64,000 nt of DNA from Prescottella subtropica. GTDB taxonomy: Bacteria; Actinomycetota; Actinomycetes; Mycobacteriales; Mycobacteriaceae. Made by a program: the position numbers and the translations under genes. Under the pieces are notes generated by a model that did no database searches, was not told where the DNA came from, and was given only the letters and a program-made list of their open reading frames with translations. The DNA lies in the NCBI RefSeq assembly GCF_005434945.1, contig NZ_SKCH01000021.1, positions 1 through 64,000 of the forward strand. The letters run 5' to 3'. Shown one piece after another: positions 1 to 8,044 of the stretch (positions are counted from its first letter, which is position 1; each line of letters begins with the position of its first letter).

Positions 1-2
1 TC

Positions 3-89
3 CTGGACCTCCCGGCGGACGCCTGGATCAACAAGCCGCCCGCACACGGCGACGCGGTCGTCTCCCGCCCGGATCAGGCCGCCGCGTAA
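3..89 (+). CDS. C-terminal end of an unidentified gene cut by the window start
   Basis: An open frame enters from the left edge and stops with TAA at 87-89. The 28 visible codons include the stretch DLPADAWINKPP and end in DQAAA. The frame has high third-position GC, as expected for coding DNA in this genome. Too little is visible to assign a family, and it could be a chance open frame. Confidence 0.3.
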   Translation: MDLPADAWINKPPAHGDAVVSRPDQAAA

Positions 90-133
90 CACCCGTTGGA
101 CTCATTCACCTTGACAAGTTCCGCCCGGGCCTG

Positions 134-394
134 ATGCTGTGGCGACTGCGGGACCACATCACCAACTGGATCGGCCGTGCAGCACTTACGTGGGGCGCAA
201 TCGTCGGCGGAATGGTTCTGTCGACGATCGCGTTCGGGTTCCTCCACGTCGACTACAGCTCCTGGAACGTGCTGACAGCCGCCATCTTCGGTGCCGTCCT
301 CTACCCGCTGACGTTGGCAACGGGATCGCTGTGGCCGTCGATCGCAGCTCACACCCTGTGGAACCTGTTCGCATTCGGAGTCCTGACCATGTGA
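134..394 (+). pseudogene. Truncated CPBP-family intramembrane protease (C-terminal half)
   Basis: The 86-residue product matches the C-terminal half of CPBP (Abi) intramembrane metalloproteases. It has a hydrophobic segment ending in FGFLH, then a second segment, then SLWPSIAAHTLWN, the typical final His/Asn motif. The family also needs an upstream EExxxR motif. The frame stays open to the window start, but no such motif occurs in the upstream 130 bases. I therefore read it as a 5'-truncated remnant next to a recombinase gene. A very short functional variant cannot be excluded. Confidence 0.45.
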
Positions 395-561
395 CGGCCC
401 GACCCTGGTGCCACTTCCTACGGTGATCGGCCCGGTACTGGTTCACCTCCGCGGTGAATCGGCACCGGGCCGATTGCTGTGCCGTCGTTCCACTGCGCCT
501 GTTCACGGTGGTGCAGCCTCTGCCCAGCAGTCCGTCGGCGCCCGCCGATACCGTTCCCCGT

Positions 562-1722
562 ATGGATCTCTCACCCGCATCGGGCCTTCCCGCGACCACC
601 GAGCCTGGCGGCGGACAGCTCTCCCCCTGGGGGAGCGGGGGAGAAACAGCGAAAGCCCGCGTGGTCGCGGCGGTCGAGCAGTCACAGGCGACTGCGACGT
701 CCCGCGCCTACCAGTCGGATTGGCGGCGCTTCACCCGCTGGTGTGCCCTCAACGACGTGCCGTCGCTGCCCGCCGCCCCGGAGACGGTGGCCGCCTATCT
801 GGCGGAAGCCGCAGACGACACGGTCAGTGGGCACTTGTACTCGCCGACCACGCTGCGCAGGTGGGTGTCGTCGATCAACTTCTTCCACCGGGCCGCGAAC
901 CTGCCGGCCCCAGGCGGCAGCCAACTGGTGACCTCGACGGTCGCCGGTCTGCACCGCGCTGCCGCGAAGGATCCTCGCCGCCGCTCGAGGAGGCGGGAGG
1001 CACTGCGGCTGGCGGACATCGACGCGATGGTCGCTGCGGCCCGACAGACCGCGGTCACGTGGCCGCAGCAGCTGCGGGAACGGCGGGACTCGGCGTTGCT
1101 GTGGCTGGCGTTCGCCGGTGCATTCCGGCGGTCGGAGTTGGCGGCGTTGCGGATCGAGGATGTGCGCCCGCACCGGGTCGACGGCCTGCACCTGTGGGTG
1201 TGGGTGTCGAAGACCGATCAGGAGGGGGCTGGACAGGTGAAGGTGGCGCCGTTCGGGCGCACCCATGAGCGGTGCCCGGTGTGCGCCTACCGGCGGTGGC
1301 ATCAGGTGGTGGCCGCGTTCGACACCGGCGGCCGCGCCGCGGTGATCCGCGAGTTGGCGACCGCAGAACCATTCACACGGCACGTGTGCAGGGGAAACGG
1401 CATGTCCCCGATGGATGGGGCGGCACCGGTGTTCCGCCGTATCGACAAGCACGGAAACGTCGGCACCACACCACTGTCGGGAGCCGCGATCCACACCGTG
1501 ATCCGCGACCGAGCCCGCGCCGCTGGATTCAGCGACGCGGAAGTCGAACGCCTCGGCGGGCACTCCCCACGCGCCGGGTTCGTCACAGAAGCACTCTCCC
1601 AAGGCGCGTCAGCACACGCGATCATGCGCCAGACCGGACACGCCTCACCAGCCACCGTCGAGATCTACGCCCGCGAACGCACCCCCGCCCAGAACAACGC
1701 CGTCACCGAACTCGGGTTCTAA
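562..1722 (+). CDS. Tyrosine recombinase / integrase
   Basis: Site-specific recombinase of the phage-integrase family, 386 residues from the ATG at 562. After a low-complexity N-terminus comes a SAM-like core-binding domain (about residues 38-125, with YQSDWRRFTRWC) and a catalytic domain with the full set of residues: Arg in AFRRSEL (189/190), Lys in SKTD (217), HSPR (334-337), GHAS (360) and Tyr in EIYARE (369). The family cuts and rejoins DNA through the tyrosine. Codons 18-28 are formed by a dispersed palindromic element, so the N-terminus may have been altered by it. A start at GTG 661 is possible, though neither start has a strong ribosome site. A 17-bp-arm hairpin follows. Confidence 0.9.
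   Translation: MDLSPASGLPATTEPGGGQLSPWGSGGETAKARVVAAVEQSQATATSRAYQSDWRRFTRWCALNDVPSLPAAPETVAAYLAEAADDTVSGHLYSPTTLRRWVSSINFFHRAANLPAPGGSQLVTSTVAGLHRAAAKDPRRRSRRREALRLADIDAMVAAARQTAVTWPQQLRERRDSALLWLAFAGAFRRSELAALRIEDVRPHRVDGLHLWVWVSKTDQEGAGQVKVAPFGRTHERCPVCAYRRWHQVVAAFDTGGRAAVIRELATAEPFTRHVCRGNGMSPMDGAAPVFRRIDKHGNVGTTPLSGAAIHTVIRDRARAAGFSDAEVERLGGHSPRAGFVTEALSQGASAHAIMRQTGHASPATVEIYARERTPAQNNAVTELGF
613..644 (+). repeat. Dispersed palindromic element, copy 1
   Basis: GGACAG is followed by CTCCCCC-T-GGGGGAG, a 7-bp-arm inverted repeat with a one-base centre, and then a G-rich tail GCGGGGGAGA. This copy lies inside the 5' coding end of the recombinase gene and encodes LSPWGSGGE in frame. Confidence 0.8.
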
Positions 1723-1822
1723 ATAGCGGCCATCGAAGGCCCGGACAGCGGTTGCTGCTGCGCACCGGCCGGCACGGGCAGGTGCGGGCCAACGACAAGC
1801 CCCGCGTGCTGGGGTGGAATGC

Positions 1823-1864
1823 CGATCGGCCCCTCACACGAGGAGGTGTGTGAGGGGCCGATCG
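1823..1864. terminator. Strong hairpin after the recombinase gene
   Basis: The arms CGATCGGCCCCTCACAC (1823-1839) and its perfect complement (1848-1864) pair over 17 bp around an 8-base loop. It lies 100 bases past the recombinase stop codon. No T-run follows, as is common for actinobacterial terminators. Confidence 0.65.
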
Positions 1865-1987
1865 TGGTGCTGCACCGCCTGGGGGGTGGTGGTGCAGCGG
1901 GGGTGCTGGCTACTCGACCGTGGGGGCGGGAGATTGCCAGCGGGGGTTGCCGCCCGACGTGTGTCGGGGAGGAGACGTCGGGCGGCA

Positions 1988-2028
1988 GTACCGGACCGTG
2001 AAGGGGGTGGGGGAGCACGGTCCGGTAC
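1988..2028. terminator. Hairpin at the 3' end of the first small paralog
   Basis: GTACCGGACCGTG (1988-2000) pairs perfectly with 2016-2028 around 15 bases, immediately after the stop of the minus-strand gene at 2041. A second inverted repeat, GCCGCCCGACG at 1949-1959 with 1976-1986, lies beside it. A related hairpin ends the paralog at 2872, so gene and terminator seem to have been duplicated together. Confidence 0.6.
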
Positions 2029-2040
2029 GTATGTGGGCCG

Positions 2041-2349
2041 TTAGCGGGCGGGCATCCGTGCTGCGACCTCGGCGATGGAGTCGCTGACGTCGTTGAGCTT
2101 GGAGGGGATGGTCTTCGCGATGGTGCCGACACCGGTCTCGATGGCCGACAGCAACTCACGCTGCAATCGAGCATTCGTGTCCTGGCTCTCGATCAGGGCG
2201 ATGTTGGTGGCGGCAGCAGCGAGAGTGGCGTGCATGACGGCGAGCTGCGCGTGCACGTCGGCGTCGCCGATGCCCTCGTTGGCCCGGCGCTCGTAGTCGA
2301 GGGCCTGCTGATAGTGGCGGAAGGCGCTGCTGGCGTCGAAATCTGCCAT
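2041..2349 (-). CDS. Small helical protein, paralog of the gene at 2872
   Basis: 102 residues from an ATG at 2349; function unknown. Residues around 33-50 contain AQLAVMHATLAAA, which is shared almost exactly with the product of the gene at 2872. The C-terminal half is predicted to be helical and amphipathic (the IETGVGTIAKTIP region), with no signal peptide or membrane segment. A GTGCGGCAC box lies 79 bp upstream of the start and a hairpin follows the stop. It may be a small structural or regulatory protein; nothing seen identifies a target. Confidence 0.6.
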   Translation of the reverse strand: MADFDASSAFRHYQQALDYERRANEGIGDADVHAQLAVMHATLAAAATNIALIESQDTNARLQRELLSAIETGVGTIAKTIPSKLNDVSDSIAEVAARMPAR

Positions 2350-2427
2350 TTGTGGTTCTCCTGGTGTCCGTCGTTGCCCGGTCGTTCCGGGCTGACGGGA
2401 ACTACTGTCGCGAACGGGTTTCTGGTG

Positions 2428-2436
2428 TGCGGCACG
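2428..2436 (-). promoter_or_regulatory. GTGCGGCAC box upstream of the 2041 gene
   Basis: Exact copy of the box that precedes genes of the 11-16 kb array. Here it lies 79 bp upstream of the start codon, within a stretch that is itself duplicated near 3150. Confidence 0.45.
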
Positions 2437-2740
2437 ACGAGTTGCCTGATGCCGGCTGATCCAGGCGGTTCCCAGCGCCGGGTGGTGCCGCCTGGTGGAC
2501 AGGGGATCGGTTGACCGCACCGACCGCGCCAGTAGATGCCGGCTACGGGTGGCAGGCCCGACCGCAGGTGGGTCAGACGGGTCTGAGTGCAGCGGTGACG
2601 GCGCGCTCCCTGGCCGACCCCCGGTTGCCTCCCCGTTCCGTGGGCGCGGTCGGCAGCGAGGATTCCTGCGCAGATGGCGGCGTACAGAAGTTGCCTGCGG
2701 ACAGCGCGGCCGCACCGGCGGAGTCAGGGGCTGTCGACAG

Positions 2741-2783
2741 CGAACTGCCCCTCCACGCCAGAGTTTCGTGGAGGGGCAGTTCG
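2741..2783. terminator. 17-bp-arm hairpin between the two small paralogs
   Basis: CGAACTGCCCCTCCACG (2741-2757) pairs perfectly with 2767-2783 around a 9-base loop. It lies between the two paralogous minus-strand genes, so it may insulate one unit from the next. Confidence 0.6.
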
Positions 2784-2821
2784 GAGGTGGTTGCGCGTCC
2801 CACGCTGGTGACGCAACCGGG

Positions 2822-2861
2822 GTGCGGGACCGTGGCGCGGGGGTAGAACACGGTCCGGCAC
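2822..2861. terminator. Hairpin at the 3' end of the second small paralog
   Basis: GTGCGGGACCGTG (2822-2834) pairs with CACGGTCCGGCAC (2849-2861) with one mismatch. It sits 10 bases beyond the stop of the gene at 2872 and shares the GGACCGTG/CACGGTCC core with the hairpin at 1988-2028. Confidence 0.5.
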
Positions 2862-2871
2862 GTCTGGGTGG

Positions 2872-3072
2872 CTACACGCTGGTGGTCGCGTTCTTGGCGA
2901 TCTCCCGGCTGGTGATAGCCGCGGCGAGGGTGGCGTGCATGACCGCGAGCTGCGCGTACACGGCAGCCTTGTCCAGTTGGCCGCCTTCCATTTCCAGGAT
3001 GACTTGCTGATGGTTTTCCATCGCCTGCTCGTGGTGCCAGTCTGCTGTAGCGCCATTTACGTCCGCGGTCAC
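2872..3072 (-). CDS. Small helical protein, paralog of the gene at 2041
   Basis: 66 residues from a GTG at 3072, with AGGGAAGGGG as ribosome site 8 bases upstream. The AQLAVMHATLAAA segment is shared with the 102-residue product at 2041, but this copy lacks the helical C-terminal extension. The upstream regions are also alike: CGGGCTGACG, then CGGGTTTC, then a GCGGCAC box. The flanking sequence was therefore duplicated with the gene. Function unknown. Confidence 0.55.
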   Translation of the reverse strand: MTADVNGATADWHHEQAMENHQQVILEMEGGQLDKAAVYAQLAVMHATLAAAITSREIAKNATTSV

Positions 3073-3156
3073 TGTCGATGCCCCTTCCCTGATGGTCTGG
3101 CGCCCGAGGCTCGTCCTCGGGCTGACGAGATCCACTATCCAGGGCGGGTTTCCGGT

Positions 3157-3165
3157 GCGCGGCAC
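3157..3165 (-). promoter_or_regulatory. GCGCGGCAC box upstream of the 2872 gene
   Basis: One-mismatch version of the GTGCGGCAC box, 85 bp upstream of the GTG start of the 2872 gene and in the same relative place as the box before its paralog. Confidence 0.4.
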
Positions 3166-3258
3166 CGTGTGTCGCCTGTGGTTACACCCGGCAGGCATGC
3201 CTTGGCCGCCTGCATGGTTTTCGCTGGTTGGCGATGGTGCTGACTATCGTTTCCGACC

Positions 3259-4302
3259 ATGGTGGAGTGCGTGGACGTCGACAGTGTGACAGGCGGGTTG
3301 TCTGCGCGTCTGCGGCCACGGTGGCGTCTGTTCGCGGACTGGTGTGCCGGGGTGGAAGAGCCGGCGTTGCCGACCTCGCGTGAGGTGTTGACCCGATTCC
3401 TGCTCGCGAACCCGGCGTCGTCGTCGACGCAGCGGGAACGGTTGGCGGCGATCCGGGCCGCGCACGCCGTCGCGGCGGCGTCACTTCCGGCGCACACCCG
3501 CCCAACGGCGGTGGTTGCGGGCACACCTCCGCCGCGATGGGCGGGAAGCAGGGCTGCTGCGGTGGTGGCCTCGTTGCCGACCGCGGGCTGCCCGGCCGGG
3601 ATCTTCGGGCGCCGAGACGCGCTGCTGCTGGTCCTCACCCAGGCTGCGGGCCTGTCCTACGAGCGGATCGAACGCCTGCAACGCGACCAGGTCTGGGTCG
3701 TCGACCGCACCTTGCACGTGCAGAACGGGCCCGTGTCGGTGACAGTGCCAGCCGAAACCGACCCCCGCTGGTGCCCGGTGGCGGTGTACCTACGGTGGGC
3801 GCGACTGCGCGCGTATGCGGACAGGTTCCCGACGACGGAGAGGGTCCGGGCGGCGATTGCCCGCTCCGAGCCGATGACAGCCGACACGGTCGAGTCGTAT
3901 GCGCCGCTGCCGCCGCCACGATGGCCTGGCCCGCTGGTGTTGCCGATCGACCGGTGGGGCGGATTCGGGGCAGACCGACTGCAACCCGCCGGCCAAGAAG
4001 CGTGGGGGCTGCGGGCCGCGGCGATCGGGGACATCATCGCCGCTCACCTCGCTGGTGCCGGTCCCCGGCACGTGTCTGTGGTTCGGGAACGGCCCACCCC
4101 GCCGGTGGTGGAGGAGCCGGTGGACAGCCCGCCGGAGCCGCCGCCGTGGCGGGAGTGGGATGTCGAGGCCGGGCTGCGGGCTCGCGCGGAGGCACAGCAG
4201 GTGCTCGCTGATGTCGCTGACACGATGCGCGATGTCGAAGCGGAGGCGGATGCCCTGATGGCGCGGCTGGAGTCGATCCTGGACACCGAGAACAGCCGGT
4301 AG
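3259..4302 (+). CDS. Tyrosine-recombinase-like protein without visible catalytic residues
   Basis: 347 residues. Residues 15-85 resemble the SAM-like N-terminal domain of integrases (WRLFADWC, then LTRFLLANP, then a helix ending in AHAVAAASLP). FGRRDALLLVLTQAAGLSYERIERL resembles the first part of the catalytic domain, but where active enzymes have Arg in a GxRxSEL motif this one has GLSYERI. I see no HxxR, no GH motif and no terminal Tyr motif. Residues after 270 are Pro-rich and then form a probable coiled coil. It may be a catalytically dead DNA-binding relative or a partner of the recombinase at 562. Confidence 0.55.
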   Translation: MVECVDVDSVTGGLSARLRPRWRLFADWCAGVEEPALPTSREVLTRFLLANPASSSTQRERLAAIRAAHAVAAASLPAHTRPTAVVAGTPPPRWAGSRAAAVVASLPTAGCPAGIFGRRDALLLVLTQAAGLSYERIERLQRDQVWVVDRTLHVQNGPVSVTVPAETDPRWCPVAVYLRWARLRAYADRFPTTERVRAAIARSEPMTADTVESYAPLPPPRWPGPLVLPIDRWGGFGADRLQPAGQEAWGLRAAAIGDIIAAHLAGAGPRHVSVVRERPTPPVVEEPVDSPPEPPPWREWDVEAGLRARAEAQQVLADVADTMRDVEAEADALMARLESILDTENSR

Positions 4303-4363
4303 AGGCAGGGGGCATGCGTCTGACCGGGCTGTCGACGGTTTGTGGCCGCGTCTCCGGTGTCGG

Positions 4364-5551
4364 CTACGAGGTGGGGATCAAGGGGATCTGGTCGGGGCAG
4401 TTGACCGCCGCGATGTCACGCAGGATCCCGTACAACGTCGCCTGGTTGAACACGTTGGTGCTGTCGCTGCCGTAGACCGACATCACGGCCTGCCCGAGAC
4501 CCCCGGACAGCCACGCTGCCCGCTTGGAGGGGTCCGTGTTCTCCGGCGGCATTCCCTCCCCGGTTTCCAGTTTTCGGCAGAATCTGTCGATCGGTCCGCT
4601 GTCGGTGAGTCGCGAGATCAACCGTTCCGGCGTTGGGATCCCCCGCTGTGTAAGGAGCAGGGCCAACTGGTCGTTGCTGCTCACCGATTCACCTGTGCCC
4701 GGTTCATCGGTACGCGCAGCAGATGACGGGGCGGCAGTCGCGAGAGCCGAAGCGGGCGCCGGCGGCGTCGACGGTACGGAGGGTGCTTCACGGCAGTCCT
4801 GCCTGAGGAGGCGCGCTTCCGATGGTGAGGGCCATGCTTTGGTGGAAGAGCCCTCAAGTGTTGTTGCAGTCACCAGCATCCGCTTCTGCAGTGGGCGGTC
4901 ACGGAAGGCTTCCGGCGGAAGATCGAACACGATGGTGTTCCCGGACGTCCTCCGCCCATTCGTGTAAGTGAGAACGCCCGTGGCCACGTCCGCGACGGAA
5001 AATTCGCACGGTCCGCTCTGCGTCTTCGGTACGGCGAGCTCCACGTCCAGGTAATCCCCGGGCTCGCTGAATGTACGGATTGGCTGGTCCACCGGGTTCT
5101 TCCGGTAGTCGAGACGAATCACGAGGGATTGGTAGAGCAGTCCAGGAAGCATGTCGTCGCGAACTCCCCTCGCCCGTGCGCTCTCGAAGGCAGCAGAGTT
5201 TGATCCGACAAGCGCGAGCAGTCGGGGAAGGTCGTCGTAGGTGACCGCGAAGGTCATACCTGTCTGGTCGTTCTTCGTGATGTCGATACTCGTGACGGTG
5301 CTGGTGGCCCACGGTTCACTGGGGTCTGAGCAGGTGAGTGTTCGTGGTGTTGTGTCGGCGGACAGGTAGTCGTACTTGTCGCCAGAACCGGGGAGAAGAG
5401 AGCACCCGCCAAGGGCCATGGCGGCTGTTGTGATCGCCGCGCCCGCGAGGATCCGGCGTGTGCGTCCTGTGCTCGGCTGCCGGCGGGCATGCCTGGTTTC
5501 TGGGTGTGGCGTCGACAAATCCCTGACCTTTCCGTTCGACTGGAATGCCAT
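4364..5551 (-). CDS. Secreted lipoprotein with a possible DUF732-like C-terminus
   Basis: 395 residues. A basic N-terminus is followed by a hydrophobic segment ending in the lipobox AMALGGC, so Cys50 is the likely lipidated residue and the protein is anchored outside the membrane. The central 200 residues are a predicted beta-rich domain without recognised motifs. A Pro/Ala/Ser linker follows, then a C-terminal helical part (about 290-395) with Cys in RFCRKL and VNCPD, reminiscent of DUF732. An internal ATG would shorten the unusually long N-region. Role unknown. Confidence 0.7.
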   Translation of the reverse strand: MAFQSNGKVRDLSTPHPETRHARRQPSTGRTRRILAGAAITTAAMALGGCSLLPGSGDKYDYLSADTTPRTLTCSDPSEPWATSTVTSIDITKNDQTGMTFAVTYDDLPRLLALVGSNSAAFESARARGVRDDMLPGLLYQSLVIRLDYRKNPVDQPIRTFSEPGDYLDVELAVPKTQSGPCEFSVADVATGVLTYTNGRRTSGNTIVFDLPPEAFRDRPLQKRMLVTATTLEGSSTKAWPSPSEARLLRQDCREAPSVPSTPPAPASALATAAPSSAARTDEPGTGESVSSNDQLALLLTQRGIPTPERLISRLTDSGPIDRFCRKLETGEGMPPENTDPSKRAAWLSGGLGQAVMSVYGSDSTNVFNQATLYGILRDIAAVNCPDQIPLIPTS

Positions 5552-5665
5552 GTCCCCCGGGGTCAGGCCGACTGAATATAGCGGAGCAGGCCGGTTGAGC
5601 TGTGGGTTCTTCGCCGCGGGCGGCCCGCGAGGGGCCGCACACGGCGGGTCCGGGTCCCCGTGGCG

Positions 5666-5998
5666 TTAGCTGGCGGCGAGTTTTTCGGAGATGTAGGCGT
5701 TGAGGGAGATGCCTTCTTCGGCGGCGTTGCGGGCGAGTTTGTGGTGCAGGGTGGGGCTGATGCGGACTTGGAACTTGCCGGAGAATGCGCGGGTGCCGAG
5801 GGGTTGGGGGATAGGTTCACCGGTGCCGGTCATGTCGTCGAGGACTTCGGTGACGGTGGTGCGGATGCCGTCGAGGGCTTCGGTCTGGGTGGGGGCGAGC
5901 CAGGAGAGGCCGGGGAACTCGGCGACGGTGCCGACGTATTCGTTGTCGGGTTCGTGCCACTCGACGCGGTAGGTGTACTGGTCTGCGGTGGTGGTCAT
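5666..5998 (-). CDS. hicB: HicB-family antitoxin
   Basis: 110 residues. The N-terminal half (YRVEWHEPDNEYVGTV, then FPGLSWL) is the partial RNase-H-like HicB fold, which binds the toxin. The C-terminal half (GKFQVRISPTLHHKL, then GISLNAYISEKL) is a ribbon-helix-helix DNA-binding domain. HicB neutralises the HicA mRNA interferase and represses its own operon. The start overlaps the stop of hicA by 4 bases (ATGA), the usual toxin-first order. Confidence 0.9.
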   Translation of the reverse strand: MTTTADQYTYRVEWHEPDNEYVGTVAEFPGLSWLAPTQTEALDGIRTTVTEVLDDMTGTGEPIPQPLGTRAFSGKFQVRISPTLHHKLARNAAEEGISLNAYISEKLAAS

Positions 5999-6246
5999 TG
6001 CGGGTGGTCCTCCATGCGTTCGATCGCTGCCAGTACCTGCGTGACCTGGTACTGCTTGGCTTTGCCTCCGGTGCCGCGCTGGATGTTGAGGCGCGGGCCG
6101 GGCCACGGGGTCTGGAACTTGGCGTGGGAGCCGGAGTTCTGTCGTGGTGGGCCGAACAGGTCGGTGCAGAGGGTGAGCAGTTCGTCGTAGGTGATGTTCT
6201 GCGGTGCGGTCCTCATCCGCGCGAGCAGTTTCTCTCTCTTCCTCAT
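5995..6246 (-). CDS. hicA: HicA-family mRNA interferase toxin
   Basis: 83 residues. The family's dsRBD-like fold is indicated by the N-terminal helix and by the catalytic GSH motif within NSGSHAKFQ. HicA cleaves mRNA and arrests growth unless bound by HicB, which is encoded directly downstream. The ATG at 6246 was chosen because the protein then starts with MRKREKLLARM, close to the usual N-terminus. The upstream region is shared with the divergent RES module. Confidence 0.88.
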   Translation of the reverse strand: MRKREKLLARMRTAPQNITYDELLTLCTDLFGPPRQNSGSHAKFQTPWPGPRLNIQRGTGGKAKQYQVTQVLAAIERMEDHPQ

Positions 6247-6370
6247 ACCGAAAGTGATACTGAATGTAGTACCACCGTGCGGCAGTGTCCACCCCACCCG
6301 GCCACCCGTATTCGTCGCGTCCCCTACCGTCGGCGTCCGGGCAGGCCGCGGTCGGCAGCGCAGCTATCTA

Positions 6371-6419
6371 CGCAGTTCACCAGGGCTGTGCAGTATTGCT
6401 TACACAGCAGCCACAACAC
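6371..6419 (+). repeat. 49-bp repeat, copy 1, upstream of the RES module
   Basis: Matches the copy at 7884-7932 at 44 of 49 positions. Both contain CTGTG, a 13-base centre with GCAGTATTGC, and CACAG. Here the outer pair reads GCTGTG...CACAGC; in the other copy it reads ACTGTG...CACAGT. Both sides changed together, which preserves the inverted repeat. It could be a shared operator, a promoter, an RNA hairpin or a recombination site. Confidence 0.75.
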
Positions 6420-6532
6420 GCACAGCCCACACAGCTCATGCAGCCGGCGCAGGAGGGCTCTCGGCGGGATCACGGACAGCCACCGGTGGCGGCCGCGCCC
6501 ACAGCGGGTGGGGCCGCGCGCTGCACCTGTTG

Positions 6533-6581
6533 GTTGACGTGGTTGACGATGGTGGGGACTATTGAGTTGACATGGTTGACG
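6533..6581 (+). promoter_or_regulatory. Direct-repeat operator before the RES antitoxin
   Basis: GTTGACGTGGTTGACG (6533-6548) recurs with one change at 6566-6581, a 33-bp period equal to about three helical turns. It lies directly before the antitoxin start and probably binds the antitoxin. The second copy contains TTGACA, a possible -35 element. Confidence 0.5.
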
Positions 6582-6607
6582 TCATCGATGCGACGGGAGG
6601 GCCCGAT

Positions 6608-7132
6608 ATGAACACCCTGATCGAGCAGGAACGCAAGCTGATGGACCTGCTCACCCGCCGCGTGCACCAGACGTTCGCCGACGCCCGCGCTGCCGGGGTG
6701 CCCGCCGATGTGTTCGGTGATGTCGAGGCCATCGCCGATGCGATGACCTCGGCGCTGCCGGCGAGTGGGGTCTACGACCAGCTCGTCGGCCCGTTCTACG
6801 ACACCGCCGGGTTGACCCGGTGGTGGGGTGTGAGCCGTCAGGCCGTGCACAAGGCTGTGACCGCGGGCACGGTGATCGCCTGCCGGCTCGCCGACGGGCA
6901 GTGGGTGTACCCGATCTGGCAGTTCACGTCGGACGGGACAGTGGCCCCGCACCTGATCACCGTGTGGAAGACGCTGCGCGCCGCCGCGGACCCGTGGACG
7001 TGCGCAGTATGGCTGCGCAGCCCGCACCCTGGACTCGGCGATGTCACGGCGGTTGACTGGATCGCCGATGGCCGCGACCTGGGCACGGTCCTGGACCTGG
7101 CCCACGCCGACGCGGCCCGGTGGGCTGCGTGA
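6608..7132 (+). CDS. Antitoxin of the RES-type toxin-antitoxin module
   Basis: 174 residues. GLTRWWGVSRQAVHKAVTAG (about 68-87) is a helix-turn-helix. The C-terminal third (ITVWKTL, WLRSPHPGLG, DWIADGR, VLDLAHADAARWA) resembles the toxin-binding region of Xre/MbcA/ParS antitoxins. Such proteins block the partner RES toxin and repress the operon. ATG 6608 is preferred over ATG 6572 because GGGAGG lies 7-8 bases before it. The gene overlaps the toxin gene. Confidence 0.8.
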   Translation: MNTLIEQERKLMDLLTRRVHQTFADARAAGVPADVFGDVEAIADAMTSALPASGVYDQLVGPFYDTAGLTRWWGVSRQAVHKAVTAGTVIACRLADGQWVYPIWQFTSDGTVAPHLITVWKTLRAAADPWTCAVWLRSPHPGLGDVTAVDWIADGRDLGTVLDLAHADAARWAA

Positions 7133-7779
7133 GCGGCGGCACCACGAACTCGAACACCACGGCCCGCGACACGGTTGCTCTGCGGCCGCCGGCCCGGCCG
7201 CTGGCCGGGTTCCCCGACAGCGTGCTCACTGCCGCGCAGCCGCTGGTGCGCGGGCACCGCGCCGCGAACGGTCCGTGGTGGTTCGCGTCCTCCGGCGGCG
7301 GCCGGTTCGATCTGACTCCGCCGCGCGGCACCTGCTACCTCGCCCTCGACGAGACGACCGCGATCCGGGAGACCGTCGGCGAAGCCCTCGCCAGCGCCGG
7401 GGTCATCAGCGCAGAGTTCGCCGCCGAACGAGCACTGTCGCAGCTGGCGGTGCCCCGCGATCACCTGCTCGCGGACACCTGCGCTGAGGAGGCCGCGAAC
7501 TTCGGGCTGACCCGCGAGCTGGCCACCATGACCCCGTACGCGGTGCCGCAGGAGTGGGCGGCGACCTTCGACGGTGCCGGTTTCGATGGTCTGCAGTATC
7601 AGACCCGGTTCACTACCGGGCCGCACCCGAACGCGGTCGGCCTGTTCGGGGAGGCAGGGGAGACCGCTTGGCCGGCCGATCCGAGTCCCGAACCATTCGC
7701 GGCGGCCGCCCGGCGGTGCGGCTTCATCGTCGCCGGCCTACCGCGGTCGGTGCGGATCGTCGCGCCGCCCACCACCTGA
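7129..7779 (+). CDS. RES-domain toxin
   Basis: 216 residues from a GTG that overlaps the antitoxin stop (GTGA). The RES domain is shown by GRFDLTPPRGTCYLALDETTAIRE near residues 55-80; the Arg of GRFD, the Tyr of CYLA and the Glu of IRETVGE are the residues expected in the active site. Characterised members such as MbcT and Res degrade or modify NAD+, leading to growth arrest. The C-terminal part (DGLQYQTRF, NAVGLFG) also fits the family. GTG 7120 is an alternative start. Confidence 0.85.
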   Translation: MSGGTTNSNTTARDTVALRPPARPLAGFPDSVLTAAQPLVRGHRAANGPWWFASSGGGRFDLTPPRGTCYLALDETTAIRETVGEALASAGVISAEFAAERALSQLAVPRDHLLADTCAEEAANFGLTRELATMTPYAVPQEWAATFDGAGFDGLQYQTRFTTGPHPNAVGLFGEAGETAWPADPSPEPFAAAARRCGFIVAGLPRSVRIVAPPTT

Positions 7780-8044
7780 TCGACGCTCGCATCACCCGCC
7801 ACCGGAACCCGACCCTGCCGCTACCGTCCTACTCCTCGACCGCCGACACCCGGACAGGCGGGGGATGCCAGCGCGGGCGTCTGCGCAGTTCACAAGGACT
7901 GTGCAGTATTGCCTACACAGTAGCCACGACACCTACAGACTGAACGGCGATCACCAGACGAGGGCAGTGGATGGCCTTCTGAAGGCTGCGGCCGCAGCGG
8001 CACATCCGTCGGCGCTTGTGCGCGCCGACGACCACGTGACCAGC
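7780..8044. other. Intergenic region between the RES and YefM-YoeB modules
   Basis: No gene is seen. The stretch holds copy 2 of the 49-bp repeat. Upstream of it, TACCGTC and CCGGRCAGGC elements also occur before copy 1, so the homology probably extends weakly to about 100 bp. Confidence 0.5.
7884..7932 (+). repeat. 49-bp repeat, copy 2, upstream of yefM-yoeB
   Basis: Second copy of the repeat at 6371-6419, in the same orientation and 150-190 bp upstream of a toxin-antitoxin start in both cases. Its inner inverted repeat is ACTGTG...CACAGT. Confidence 0.75.
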
